DNA of 64,000 nt from HLUCCA09 sp965277275 (lineage in GTDB: Bacteria > Pseudomonadota > Alphaproteobacteria > Rhodobacterales > Rhodobacteraceae), in the NCBI GenBank assembly GCA_965277275.1, contig CBDICG010000002.1, positions 2,728,001 through 2,792,000 on the forward strand, in the 5' to 3' direction. This document shows positions 43,801 to 53,040 of this stretch, piece by piece. The translations under genes and the position numbers were made by a program. Numbering within the stretch: position 1 is the first letter of the stretch; each line of letters starts with the position of its first letter. A model generated the notes under the pieces. The model was not told the DNA's origin. It did not search any database and saw nothing but the letters and a program-made list of their open reading frames with translations.

Positions 43801-44657
43801 GTGCGAAAGTTCACCGAGACGATGTCGGGCGAGGGCTCCGACAGGGAGACGTTGAAGCGAATGAAGTTCGCCACCTCTTCGATGGTCGCGCTCCCGCGCA
43901 GGGAAATCTCGGGGAGGAGAGACGCGTCCGTGTCCCGGATCTCGGTATAGCCCACGCCATCCCCGCCCGTATTGATCCGCCCCGCCGGATCGGTGACGCT
44001 CAGCCCGAACCACTCTGCCCCTTCGGCACTGGTGTCACCGATCACCGGAACATCGACGACGCCGCGGATCTGGCCGGCGGCAAGGGTGAGATCGCCAGAC
44101 GCGGGGGTGTAATCCTGCCCCGCAAGCGCACTGCCATCGAGCGTGGTGTAGCTCAGCGTGGTGCTCTCTGACTGCGCGCGCGACAGCAGCACCTCGAAAC
44201 GGGCAACGCTTGTGCCGTCGTCGCCTTCGATGACAACGGGATCGCCAACGAAGACCGCTGAGTTTGACCCGCCATCGTCATCGAGGATCGCGCCCGCCGC
44301 GCGCAGCACGGGAGCGTCGCCCTCGAATGTGCCGTTCACTGGCTCGTAGAGCTCCACGACGATGTGCTCGTCGGGTTCATCGAGGGTATCGCGATCCGCC
44401 TCGACCCTGATCGTGAGCGCGGTTTCCCCGGGCTCGAATGTCAGCATGCCGTTGTTGGGGTCGGAGGTGCCGTTGTTGGTGGTCGATGTCAGGGTGTTCT
44501 TGAGATCGGAATTCGTCGCGGTGCCGTCGTAGAGCGTTCGGAAGTTCACGCTGACCGGCGAGGCGGACGGGCTGTCGAGCGCCACCTCGAAGACAATGAA
44601 GTTCTGAAACTCTTCCGCCGAGCTGGAAACGTTCGAGATCGAAATGACCGATGACAT
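40803..44657 (-). CDS. Large secreted Calx-beta / RTX / DUF4214 protein
   Basis: A 1284-residue acidic protein with no N-terminal signal, as in type I secretion substrates. About eight Calx-beta modules fill residues 1-970. Long modules marked by FxxSLSEP and VNxRTL alternate with shorter ones starting VGDPVxVEG; the pair repeats roughly every 250 residues. One RTX calcium-binding block (GNDRLTGLGGNDTINGGDGDD) lies near 1000. A DUF4214 domain (YLRQVYLNVLGREPDQAELEYW) lies near 1070-1220. Probably a surface adhesin or S-layer-like component. No type I exporter genes are nearby. Confidence 0.9.
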   Translation of the reverse strand: MSSVISISNVSSSAEEFQNFIVFEVALDSPSASPVSVNFRTLYDGTATNSDLKNTLTSTTNNGTSDPNNGMLTFEPGETALTIRVEADRDTLDEPDEHIVVELYEPVNGTFEGDAPVLRAAGAILDDDGGSNSAVFVGDPVVIEGDDGTSVARFEVLLSRAQSESTTLSYTTLDGSALAGQDYTPASGDLTLAAGQIRGVVDVPVIGDTSAEGAEWFGLSVTDPAGRINTGGDGVGYTEIRDTDASLLPEISLRGSATIEEVANFIRFNVSLSEPSPDIVSVNFRTLNDQSVSNFDLSSVMTAPANTGVLTFAPGQTEQSILIEPIDDTLDERDESIMVELFAPENATFGADQLALRATGFVLDDDGEGGEDGNAALFVGDPVLVEGDEGTQVAHFDIDLSRPATVQTTFDYRSEDGSALAGQDYLATAGTLLFEPGQDRASIQVPILGGRVPEPTEWFALTVTAPSPAGAIALDGAVGYAEIRDNDTRGEPGVAIAGDSTVEEFNQFLNFTVSLSEPATQTVTVNYRALFDGTITNSDLDNTLTSTTSNGTSAPNNGQITFAPGETTTSLLIEAESDAIDEADEGLTVELYDPVGATFGPGLPTLRAHGTILDDDGTDVNLALFVGDPVLVEGNSNTRAAQFDITLSRPAPEPTVFNFTTRDGTAYAGSDFIASEGQVVFETGQTRANVPIEVLGDTTPEASEWFGLRLTQASGAAVNMSDSVGYAEIRDTETSARPEISITGDSTIEDFGNFMRFPVSLSEPAVDPVSVNYAIGFGSAERTDLYPAQAEAGTVTFEPGETTKDILVEANGDEVNEADESVHVTLSGPGNAVFGAGVASVATAGFIFDASELAARGIYGAPVWAREPSGAGERVGLTVEMSEPSAQPITLTVELASTSAMAGEDYRLLTDEVTFEPYETRATLDVEILHDEISEGPEVIEFALRAQDPVAVQGAIPNLRLTLEDRAPVASISGTSGDDDYVGTQDGEVFNGFPGNDRLTGLGGNDTINGGDGDDTAVYTGTQYGYTLTLSPGLQTITNRADPTEGTDRLNSIEILDFTTEIPFFEAQGNFPLLIFDNVVDVTAEQFGEITELYMAYFNRAPDAVGLYYWIDQFTLGFPLEEMAGALFEQPEPSAIYGGFFDDAGNLIDISGYLRQVYLNVLGREPDQAELEYWVSELQSNGAVSAPLLIFALVNGVHNASAPDAQTLLDQQYLQDKLDLGIYFSAIKGMSDVYDARDLAIFDGSEGSIAVTRSAFDGHYQDAVDPNFGDFLVPLVGVVEDPFG

Positions 44658-44901
44658 GCGAATCCCCCGGTTGCCGCATGTATCTGATACTGCGTGACTT
44701 CGGGCGGCGAGTCATCGTTGCGATGGTCGCGCCGGCTCTTGTTCGTGCCAGCAGGGCGCACCTTGGGGTGCGTGACCGGGGGCGGATGCGACGTGCGCGC
44801 CGCGATGGCGCGGACGCAGGTGCCAGCGTAGGGCCTTGGCGCGCTCTGGGCCTACCGGCCGATGAGGCGCGGTGGATACGCGCGCATGAACTTAAGTGTG
44901 T

Positions 44902-44978
44902 TGGCGACCCCGGGAGGATTCGAACCCCCGACCTGATGATTAGAAGTCACCTGCTCTATCCAACTGAGCTACGGGGCC
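44902..44978 (-). tRNA. tRNA-Arg (anticodon UCU)
   Basis: A complete 77-nt cloverleaf on the minus strand: acceptor GGCCCCG paired with CGGGGTC, D-arm GCTC/GAGC, anticodon arm GGTGA-CTTCTAA-TCATC giving UCU, T-arm GGGGGTTCGAATCCTCC with TTCGAAT loop, discriminator G and encoded CCA. It reads codon AGA. No integration scar or attachment-site duplication was seen beside it. Confidence 0.95.
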
Positions 44979-45077
44979 GCACGATCTCGCCTGAGGCGAG
45001 CCGCCTTGGCTTAGCGTTCTCGCCTGCGACACTCAATTGAAAAGGGTCGGCAAATGAGGGGGGGCGGCGGGTGCCCC

Positions 45078-45569
45078 TCAGAGATCGGACAGGGGCAGCT
45101 CTCGCGTCAGGAACGTGCTGAACGGGTTTTCCACGTAGTCAGCGAAGGCCTCGCAGTCGGTGAACCCGAACGCTCTGTATAGCTCGATCGCGGGCGTGAA
45201 TGCCTCGGCGCGGCCGGTTTCGAGGCTGGCACGCTCCGCGCCTTCGCCTGTGGCCTCGGTGAGGATATGGCGCAGGAGCGCCGCGCCGATCCCCGCTCCC
45301 CGAGCTTCGGAGACGACATGCATGGATTTCAGCTCGGCGTGCCGGGGGGCGATGAGCTTGTAGGCGCCGATGCCCAGAAGCGGCCCGCTCTCCGGGCGCG
45401 CCACGAAGAGCCGCGCGCCATCGCGAACGAGCCCCTCGGCGTTCTGGGCGAATACGCTCTCGGGCGGAGAGACGGAGCGCATGAGCGCAAGGTGGCGCTC
45501 GATCAGGGCATCGACTTGGGGGTCGCGCGGATCCGCGCGGAGGATCCCGACCGGCGTCAGTGGGTCCAC
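45078..45569 (-). CDS. GNAT-family N-acetyltransferase
   Basis: A 163-residue acetyltransferase. The acetyl-CoA motif is ELKSMHVVSEARGAGIGAALL (R/Q-x-x-G-x-G/A as ARGAGIG), with the C-terminal IELYRAFGFTDCEAF typical of GNAT proteins. GTG 45569 overlaps the end of the complex I subunit gene by 13 bp and gives a normal length; longer frames run through that gene in another phase. The substrate is unknown. Confidence 0.88.
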   Translation of the reverse strand: MDPLTPVGILRADPRDPQVDALIERHLALMRSVSPPESVFAQNAEGLVRDGARLFVARPESGPLLGIGAYKLIAPRHAELKSMHVVSEARGAGIGAALLRHILTEATGEGAERASLETGRAEAFTPAIELYRAFGFTDCEAFADYVENPFSTFLTRELPLSDL

Positions 45570-45868
45570 GCGCCGCGCCGGTTGGTGGCGAAGTTCTCGC
45601 CGTAGCCGCGCTGGCGGATGTTGGGCTTGCGCTTCTTCGGCTCGATGACAACCGCGTCGATACCCTTGTCGCGGGCGTAATCGAGCGCGGCCTCTTTCGT
45701 CTCGAAGCGCAGCCGCACCTGGCTGTTCATGTCGCCCGACGACGTCCAGCCCATGAGCGGGTCGATCCCGCGCGCTTCTGCCGGAGTGAATTCCAGCACC
45801 CAAAGGTGGGTCTTGGCGGTGCCCGATTGCATCGCGGTCTTGGCGGGTTGATAGATGCGTGCACGCAT
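45557..45868 (-). CDS. NADH dehydrogenase accessory subunit, NDUFS4-type (ETC complex I)
   Basis: A 103-residue homologue of the mitochondrial 18-kDa complex I subunit, found in alphaproteobacteria. Marks are ARIYQPAKTAMQSG, WVLEF and MGWTSSGDMNSQVRLRFETKEAALDYARDKG, ending in basic KKRKPN. It binds the peripheral arm of complex I. A Cys-free short form of normal length. Confidence 0.92.
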   Translation of the reverse strand: MRARIYQPAKTAMQSGTAKTHLWVLEFTPAEARGIDPLMGWTSSGDMNSQVRLRFETKEAALDYARDKGIDAVVIEPKKRKPNIRQRGYGENFATNRRGAWTH

Positions 45869-46084
45869 GGGGTCGCCTCGTTACTCGGATCCGTGCCGTT
45901 ATGCGCGGCTACGGGGGGCCTGCCAAGGGGACATTCCGTCCGGGCCAGCCCCCAGCCGCCCGTGGCTAAAGGGGGGCGACGCCAAGCAAGATGCAAGCGC
46001 CCTTGTTCTCAATGGTGCCCATGTGGCGCGAAAGCTTGAAATCGCGGACGGATCGCGCACGTTTGAGGGATCAGGAGACCGCCC

Positions 46085-48280
<2,196 letters not shown>

Positions 48281-48420
48281 CGCTGCGCCCGGATCACCGT
48301 GCCTGTCTCTTGCAGGACAAGCCCGGCACGCGCTTTTGGCTGTTGGCCAAGGATAGCACAGGCGCCCGATTGAATACGGCGGACCCGGTGTATATGAGCC
48401 TTGCGGGGCAGATCGAGTGA

Positions 48421-48711
48421 CAGGGGTGCTTCGGTTTGGGACAGGGCGACCGCACGTTTAACCTGCTCACGCATGTGATGGCCGCATAGCATTGCCGCAT
48501 CCTGCAGGATTGGTTCGAGTTTCTGGACGTTCTGCCAAGTCGTGTCGTCGCCATTGTCGGCGAAAGCCCGGATATCGAGCCTGCGCTCCGCTCTCTCTGT
48601 GAGCCGCTCGGAGTTGGGGTCGCCATCTCCGCGACCTGCAAGCCCGGGGATCTCAAGAAAAACGAACCAGCTTTCGTCGAACCGCAATTCCGCCTCGCCG
48701 ATCCGGGGCTC
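48421..48711 (+). pseudogene. Probable disabled 5' part of a glycosyltransferase-like gene
   Basis: In the frame of the 48712-49275 gene, sequence upstream reads like protein but is cut by TAG at 48487 (between THVMAA and HCRILQDWFEF) and by TGA at 48418. From 48490 to the GTG at 48712 the frame is open and protein-like (SRVVAIVGESPDIEPALRSL) but lacks any ATG/GTG/TTG. The simplest reading is an older, longer gene broken by point mutations. Sequencing error or readthrough cannot be excluded. Confidence 0.45.
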
Positions 48712-49275
48712 GTGATGCTGGTGAAGCTGGATACGTTGCCCTACCGCCGCCCGGGCCTGCTTTGGCAGGACGCTGCTCTCGCGGAGATGCAGAAGCCAAA
48801 CGCCGTTTTCGCGACGGGATCGACGCTGCCATGGCGCGCGGACCTACCGACGGACGATCCCCGCTACGCGTTGACGCGGGATGTGAGTAACAACTTCATG
48901 TTCATCGATCGCGACGACTGGCTGCGCATTCAGGATATCGAGCGTGAGACGGCTGCCAAGCTTGGGCGCTTTGCAAACGAACGGGCGATTGACGACTACT
49001 GCCGCAAGAACGGCCGGTATGGCATACGCTTGTTGAACCGGCGGGACTTCCGCGTGTTTCATACTCAGGAATGGGGCAAGCGCATGGGGTTCGTCCGCTG
49101 GTGCTTCCGCAACGGTGTCGCGCTCAAGACGTTCCTCGATGGGTTCCAGGAAGATCGGGTCGCGCCCCCCTTGCACCGCTACTACATGCAGCCTGAATCC
49201 ATGCCGATCAAGGCAGCGAGGATCGCCTTTGGTCTCTGGCGGCGGGACGTGGTGCAGCGCATCCGGGGGCATTAA
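48712..49275 (+). CDS. C-terminal part of a glycosyltransferase-like protein, probably truncated
   Basis: A 187-residue open frame starting GTG-ATG. It includes PYRRPGLLWQDAALAEM, FMFIDRDDWLRIQDIE, EWGKRMGFVRWCFRNG and a basic end. Composition and spacing suggest the tail of a capsule/teichoic-type or family 2 glycosyltransferase, but no nucleotide-sugar domain is present and I do not firmly recognise the family. The first start codon occurs mid-protein, since the same frame is protein-like for at least 74 codons upstream. See the disabled segment at 48421-48711. Confidence 0.5.
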   Translation: MMLVKLDTLPYRRPGLLWQDAALAEMQKPNAVFATGSTLPWRADLPTDDPRYALTRDVSNNFMFIDRDDWLRIQDIERETAAKLGRFANERAIDDYCRKNGRYGIRLLNRRDFRVFHTQEWGKRMGFVRWCFRNGVALKTFLDGFQEDRVAPPLHRYYMQPESMPIKAARIAFGLWRRDVVQRIRGH

Positions 49276-49482
49276 CGCAGCGTGCGCGATGGCGTGGCCC
49301 GGCATAAGCTTGCAAGGTAGCCTCCGCCCCATCCTGGATTGGTTCGCAAGCGGCGCGGAATCTCAGCGGATCGGGTGCGCCGCCGCTTGGGTGCACCGCC
49401 CCGCGCGTTCTATGGCGCGCAGCCGGAGGCGCAGGGCACCCGCGGTCTGAGGCGATATCTCGGGGCTTTGCTCAGGCGCGGG

Positions 49483-50280
49483 CTACGGGCCGGTTTGGCC
49501 GCGCCATCCGACCAGGTTCAGAGCGGCAAAAATCAGCGCGGCAACACAGACAATCGACGGGCCTGCGGGCGTGTCGAAGTAATAGGCCGACCAGAGCCCT
49601 GCCACCGCGGCGAACGCGCCGATAGCGGCGGCGATGACGGCCATGGCCTCGGGCGTTCGGGCAAGACCGCGCGCCGCGGCGGCTGGAATGATCAGCATCG
49701 CCGCAATCAGCAGCACCCCGACCACCTTGATCGCAACCGCCACGGTGATCGCGAGAGACAGGGTCAGGATTAGCTGTTCGCGCTTCGGATTAAGGCCGCC
49801 GGCATAGGCCAGTTCCTCGCTCAGCGTCGCCGCCAGAAGCGCCGACCAACGCCACGCGATCAGCGCCATAACGACGGCCGCGCCGCCCCAGATGACCAGC
49901 AAGTCCCCGCGGGATACGGAAAGGATGTCGCCAAAAAGGTAGGCCATGAGGTCTATCCGGATGCCGGACAGGAACGAAACCGCCACGAGCCCGAAGGCGA
50001 GGGAGGAATGCGCCAGCACGCCCAGGAGCGTATCCATCGCGTAGCCCCGGTCCGCGAGCCGGGTCACTGTCACCGCCATCAGGAGCGCGATCGCGAGGGC
50101 GCCCGCGAAGATCGAAACCTGCAAGGCCAGCGAGATCGCCACACCGAGAATTGCCGCGTGCGCGGTCGCATCGCCGAAATACGCCATGCGCCGCCAGACG
50201 ACGAAGCACCCCAGCGGTGCCGCGGCGAACGCGACGCCCACGCCCGCGAGCGCGGCACGTGTCATGAAATCGTCAAGCAC
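49483..50280 (-). CDS. znuB: Zinc ABC transporter permease
   Basis: A 265-residue inner-membrane permease of the ZnuB/TroC family with eight to nine TMs. Family marks are PLGCFVVWRRMAYFGDATAHAAILGVA and the TM set ending AGPSIVCVAALIFAAL. GTG 50280 is chosen because it gives the standard ZnuB N-terminus (LDDF) and overlaps the ZnuC stop by one base (TAGTG). Third gene of zur-znuC-znuB. Confidence 0.93.
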   Translation of the reverse strand: MLDDFMTRAALAGVGVAFAAAPLGCFVVWRRMAYFGDATAHAAILGVAISLALQVSIFAGALAIALLMAVTVTRLADRGYAMDTLLGVLAHSSLAFGLVAVSFLSGIRIDLMAYLFGDILSVSRGDLLVIWGGAAVVMALIAWRWSALLAATLSEELAYAGGLNPKREQLILTLSLAITVAVAIKVVGVLLIAAMLIIPAAAARGLARTPEAMAVIAAAIGAFAAVAGLWSAYYFDTPAGPSIVCVAALIFAALNLVGWRGQTGP

Positions 50281-51113
50281 TACTCGGCCGCCTCGGATCC
50301 GAGGCTCGGGCCGCGCTCTGGTTGTGGCTTGCCATATTCGGGACGTGCCTGCTCGTGTCCGTGTCCGTGTCCGTGTCCGTGTCCGTGTCCGTGGGGATGG
50401 CCGTGATCGTGATCGTGATCGTGATCGTGCCGATAGAGCGCAAGGGCGCCACCCGTGCCCGAGCCGAAGAGTGCACGGTATTCCGGAGCCGACGCGACGA
50501 CTGCGGGAGTGCCTTCGCAGCAAACATGACCATTGAGGCAAATGACCCGGTCCGACGCGCTCATGACCACGTGAAGCTCGTGGCTGATCATCAGCACCGC
50601 GCAACCCGTATCGCGACGCACGTTCTCGATCTGGCAGTAGAAGGACGCCGAGCCCGGCTGATCCAGCCCCTGGGTCGCCTCATCGAGCAGCAGCAGCTCG
50701 GGGCGGTTGATCAACGCGCGCGCCAGCAGCGCGCGCTGGAATTGACCACCGGAGAGCTGCGACATCTGCCGCGTGAGCAGGTCCGGAACGCCGGCAATCT
50801 CCAGCGCGGTCTCGCATGCCGCGCGCGAAACGCGGTCCGTGAGGCGCATGAAACGCTCCACGGTCATCGGCAGGGTGGCATCGATATGCAGCTTTTGCGG
50901 AACGTATCCGATCCGCAACCCCGGCTTGCGCGTGATGCTGCCGCCGGTTGGCGCTGTCGCTCCGATGATGGCGCGCAACAGGCTGGTTTTGCCGGAGCCG
51001 TTCGGACCGACGATCGTGACGATCTCGCCGGGTTCGACGCTGAGGGACACGTTCTGCAGCACTTGATTGGCGCCGTAGGACATGCCGAGACCGGATACCG
51101 AGACGAGGCTCAT
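50280..51113 (-). CDS. znuC: Zinc ABC transporter ATPase with His-rich tail
   Basis: A 277-residue ATPase: Walker A GPNGSGKTS, signature LSGGQFQRALLARALI, Walker B LLLDEATQGLD, H-loop ISHELH. After residue 230 the protein carries a run of alternating His with Asp, Gly and Pro (HDHDHDHGHPHGHGH and so on), then an acidic tail. The His tail probably binds zinc at the cytoplasmic face and might sense the metal or buffer it; such tails occur in some ZnuC proteins. ATG 51113 overlaps the zur stop (ATGA). Confidence 0.94.
   Translation of the reverse strand: MSLVSVSGLGMSYGANQVLQNVSLSVEPGEIVTIVGPNGSGKTSLLRAIIGATAPTGGSITRKPGLRIGYVPQKLHIDATLPMTVERFMRLTDRVSRAACETALEIAGVPDLLTRQMSQLSGGQFQRALLARALINRPELLLLDEATQGLDQPGSASFYCQIENVRRDTGCAVLMISHELHVVMSASDRVICLNGHVCCEGTPAVVASAPEYRALFGSGTGGALALYRHDHDHDHDHGHPHGHGHGHGHGHGHEQARPEYGKPQPERGPSLGSEAAE
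50355..50426 (+). repeat. Hexanucleotide microsatellites encoding the ZnuC His tail
   Basis: GTGTCC repeated six times (50355-50390) and GTGATC four times (50403-50426), within znuC. Because the unit is six bases, slippage adds or removes two residues without a frameshift, so tail length may vary between strains. Confidence 0.95.
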
Positions 51114-51607
51114 GCGCCGTCCTTGTCGACGCAGGCCGTGCAGATGCCTTCGGCTTCGACGACCATACGCTCCATCTGGAAGCCAGCCGCCTTGGCCGCG
51201 CCATCCAGAGCGTGCGCGGCCGGGGCGGATGGGGCCTCGGCGATCGCGTCGCACACCCGGCAGATCATGAATGCCGGAGAGTGTGACTCGCCCGGATGCG
51301 CGCAGGCGACAAAGGCGTTCAGCCGCTCGATCTTGTGGGCGAAACCGTGCTCCGTCAGGAAATCGAGCGCGCGATAGGCAATCGGGGGATGCCCGCCAAA
51401 GCCTGCATCCCGCAGCAGGTCGAGCACAGCATACGCGCCGAGGGCGCGATGCTCTTCGAGCAGCAATTCGAAGACCTTGCGCCGAACCGGGGTCAGGCGC
51501 AGGCCCTGGGTTGCACAGCGTACTTCCGCCTCGGCCAGCGCTTGCGCGACGCAGGCGGCGTGGTCGTGCTGCTCAAATCCGAGAGGTGTTTTCGCGTCGG
51601 CGGACAT
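51110..51607 (-). CDS. zur: Zinc uptake regulator, Fur family
   Basis: A 165-residue repressor: winged helix-turn-helix (GLRLTPVRRKVFELLLEEHRALGAYAVLDLL), then a dimerisation/metal domain with HPGESHSPAFMICRVCDAIAE (structural CxxC, first pair) and CTACVDKDGA at the end (second pair C-x2-C). A His-rich LNAFVACAHPG segment matches Zur sensing ligands. ATG 51607 is chosen for AGAAGG 9 bp upstream. Divergent from znuA, so one operator can control both. Confidence 0.94.
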   Translation of the reverse strand: MSADAKTPLGFEQHDHAACVAQALAEAEVRCATQGLRLTPVRRKVFELLLEEHRALGAYAVLDLLRDAGFGGHPPIAYRALDFLTEHGFAHKIERLNAFVACAHPGESHSPAFMICRVCDAIAEAPSAPAAHALDGAAKAAGFQMERMVVEAEGICTACVDKDGA

Positions 51608-51654
51608 ACTGCGCATCCTTCTTGTCACAGGCCTCCAGATCGGGTAACTCGCTA

Positions 51655-51674
51655 GTGAAATGTTATAAAATCAC
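51655..51674. promoter_or_regulatory. Probable Zur box between zur and znuA
   Basis: GTGAAATGTTATAAAATC lies in an AT-rich patch 30 bp before the znuA ATG. One half (GAAATGTTATA) matches the alphaproteobacterial Zur consensus as I know it; the other half is degenerate. The position between divergent zur and znuA is right. Confidence 0.65.
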
Positions 51675-51686
51675 ACGAAGGTTCCC

Positions 51687-52805
51687 ATGTCCAGAAAGCT
51701 CTCGACCATTGCTTCCGTTGCCCTTGTGGCAGGAGCGCCCGCCGCTGCTGAGGTTCCGAACGTAGCAGTCGACATCGCGCCGGTCCATTCCCTCGTTGCG
51801 CGCGTGATGCAAGGCGTTGGGACGCCCGAGCTGATCCTGCCCCCTGGTGCGTCGCCGCACGAATACAGCCTGCGCCCATCGGAAGCCGCGGCCCTGCAGG
51901 ACGCGGATGTTGTCTTCTGGATGGGGGCGGATCTGGCACCGTGGATGGCCGGCGCGCTCGAGACCTTGTCCGGCGACGCTGCAGTGACCGCGCTGCTGGA
52001 GAGCAAAGAGACAACGCTGCTCGGATTTCGCGAAGGGGCGCTGTTCGAGGCGCACGACCATGACCATGGCGACGACGACCATGAGGATCATGCCGAGGCG
52101 GAACACGACCACGACGACCATGACCATGAGGATCATGCCGAGGCGGAACACGACCACGACGACCATGACCATGAAGAGCACGCCGAGGCGGAGCATGGCC
52201 ACGACGACCACGACCATGAGGAGCATGCCGAAGCTGAGCATGGCCACGACGACCACGAGCATGAGGAGCATGCGCACGCAGGCCACGACCACGGGGCGCA
52301 CGATCCACATGCATGGTTGTCGCCCTCGAATGCGTCAGCCTGGCTCGACCTGATTGCCGCAGAATTGGCAGCAGCCGACCCGGACAACGCAGCCGCCTAC
52401 GCCGCGAATGCAACCGAGGCACGGACGGAGATCGAAGCGATGATGGCGGATGTCACGGCTATTCTCGAGCCCGTGCGCGGTGGCAGCTTCGTCGTGTTCC
52501 ACGACGCGTACCAGTACTTCGAAACCGATTTCGACTTCCGGGCCTCGGGGGCAATATCGCTTGCCGATGCAGCCGACCCTAGCCCCGCACGGATCGCCGA
52601 AATTCAGGGGCGTGTCCGGGAAGAGGGCGTCGATTGTGTGCTGGCCGAACCGCAATTCAATCCGGGCCTCGTCGCGACGGTTCTTGATGGCACCGACGCG
52701 AAGACGGCAGTGATCGACCCGATCGGTGTCGATCTGGAGCCGGGGCCGGAGCTCTACCCGCAGCTCATCCGAAACATGGCGACGACGCTCGCGGAGTGCC
52801 TCTGA
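51687..52805 (+). CDS. znuA: Zinc ABC transporter periplasmic binding protein with repeat-built His loop
   Basis: A 372-residue cluster A-I binding protein. The signal peptide is at 1-21 (SVALVAGAPAAA). Zinc-binding His is in PPGASPHEYSLRPS, the second in AHDPHAWLSPSNA and the third near FVVFHDAYQYFE. Between the first two lies an unusually long charged loop (about residues 124-208) made of four to five copies of a 15-residue unit rich in His, Asp and Glu. Such loops bind extra zinc at low affinity. Expression should be repressed by Zur. Confidence 0.95.
   Translation: MSRKLSTIASVALVAGAPAAAEVPNVAVDIAPVHSLVARVMQGVGTPELILPPGASPHEYSLRPSEAAALQDADVVFWMGADLAPWMAGALETLSGDAAVTALLESKETTLLGFREGALFEAHDHDHGDDDHEDHAEAEHDHDDHDHEDHAEAEHDHDDHDHEEHAEAEHGHDDHDHEEHAEAEHGHDDHEHEEHAHAGHDHGAHDPHAWLSPSNASAWLDLIAAELAAADPDNAAAYAANATEARTEIEAMMADVTAILEPVRGGSFVVFHDAYQYFETDFDFRASGAISLADAADPSPARIAEIQGRVREEGVDCVLAEPQFNPGLVATVLDGTDAKTAVIDPIGVDLEPGPELYPQLIRNMATTLAECL
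52077..52285 (+). repeat. 45-bp minisatellite inside znuA
   Basis: Units start at 52077, 52122, 52167, 52212 and 52257, each beginning with the codons for (D/E)HE and containing HAEAEH; the last is partial. The period is exactly 45 bp, so copy-number change keeps the frame. Neighbouring units differ by a few substitutions. Confidence 0.93.
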
Positions 52806-52968
52806 CCCTGTGACGGCCCGGCCATCAGGGCGCTGACCGGGCGCTTGCGCCCGGCTCTGCGCGCGAGCGTACCCATCAGGTGAAGGGAGTTGCCTCGCGC
52901 GGTGCCATCCCGGGGCCATCCCGGTGCCACCCCGGATCGAGGCAATCCGCACGCCTCCCGCACGCAGG

Positions 52969-52998
52969 GCCGGAACCCATCTGGACATGGGTTCCGGC
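52969..52998. terminator. Perfect 12-bp hairpin between znuA and the caspase-like gene
   Basis: GCCGGAACCCAT, a 6-nt loop, ATGGGTTCCGGC, in the gap between two convergent genes. No T-run; probably a bidirectional terminator or 3' stabiliser. Confidence 0.55.
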
Positions 52999-53040
52999 GG
53001 GCGAACGATGGGCAGCAGGCGGCATGGCCGCCCGCCCGGT

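Noticed and set aside
44902..44978. tRNA-Arg as an integration site for a mobile element
   Set aside because: No integrase gene and no repeated tRNA 3' end in the window; the neighbours are ordinary chromosomal genes.
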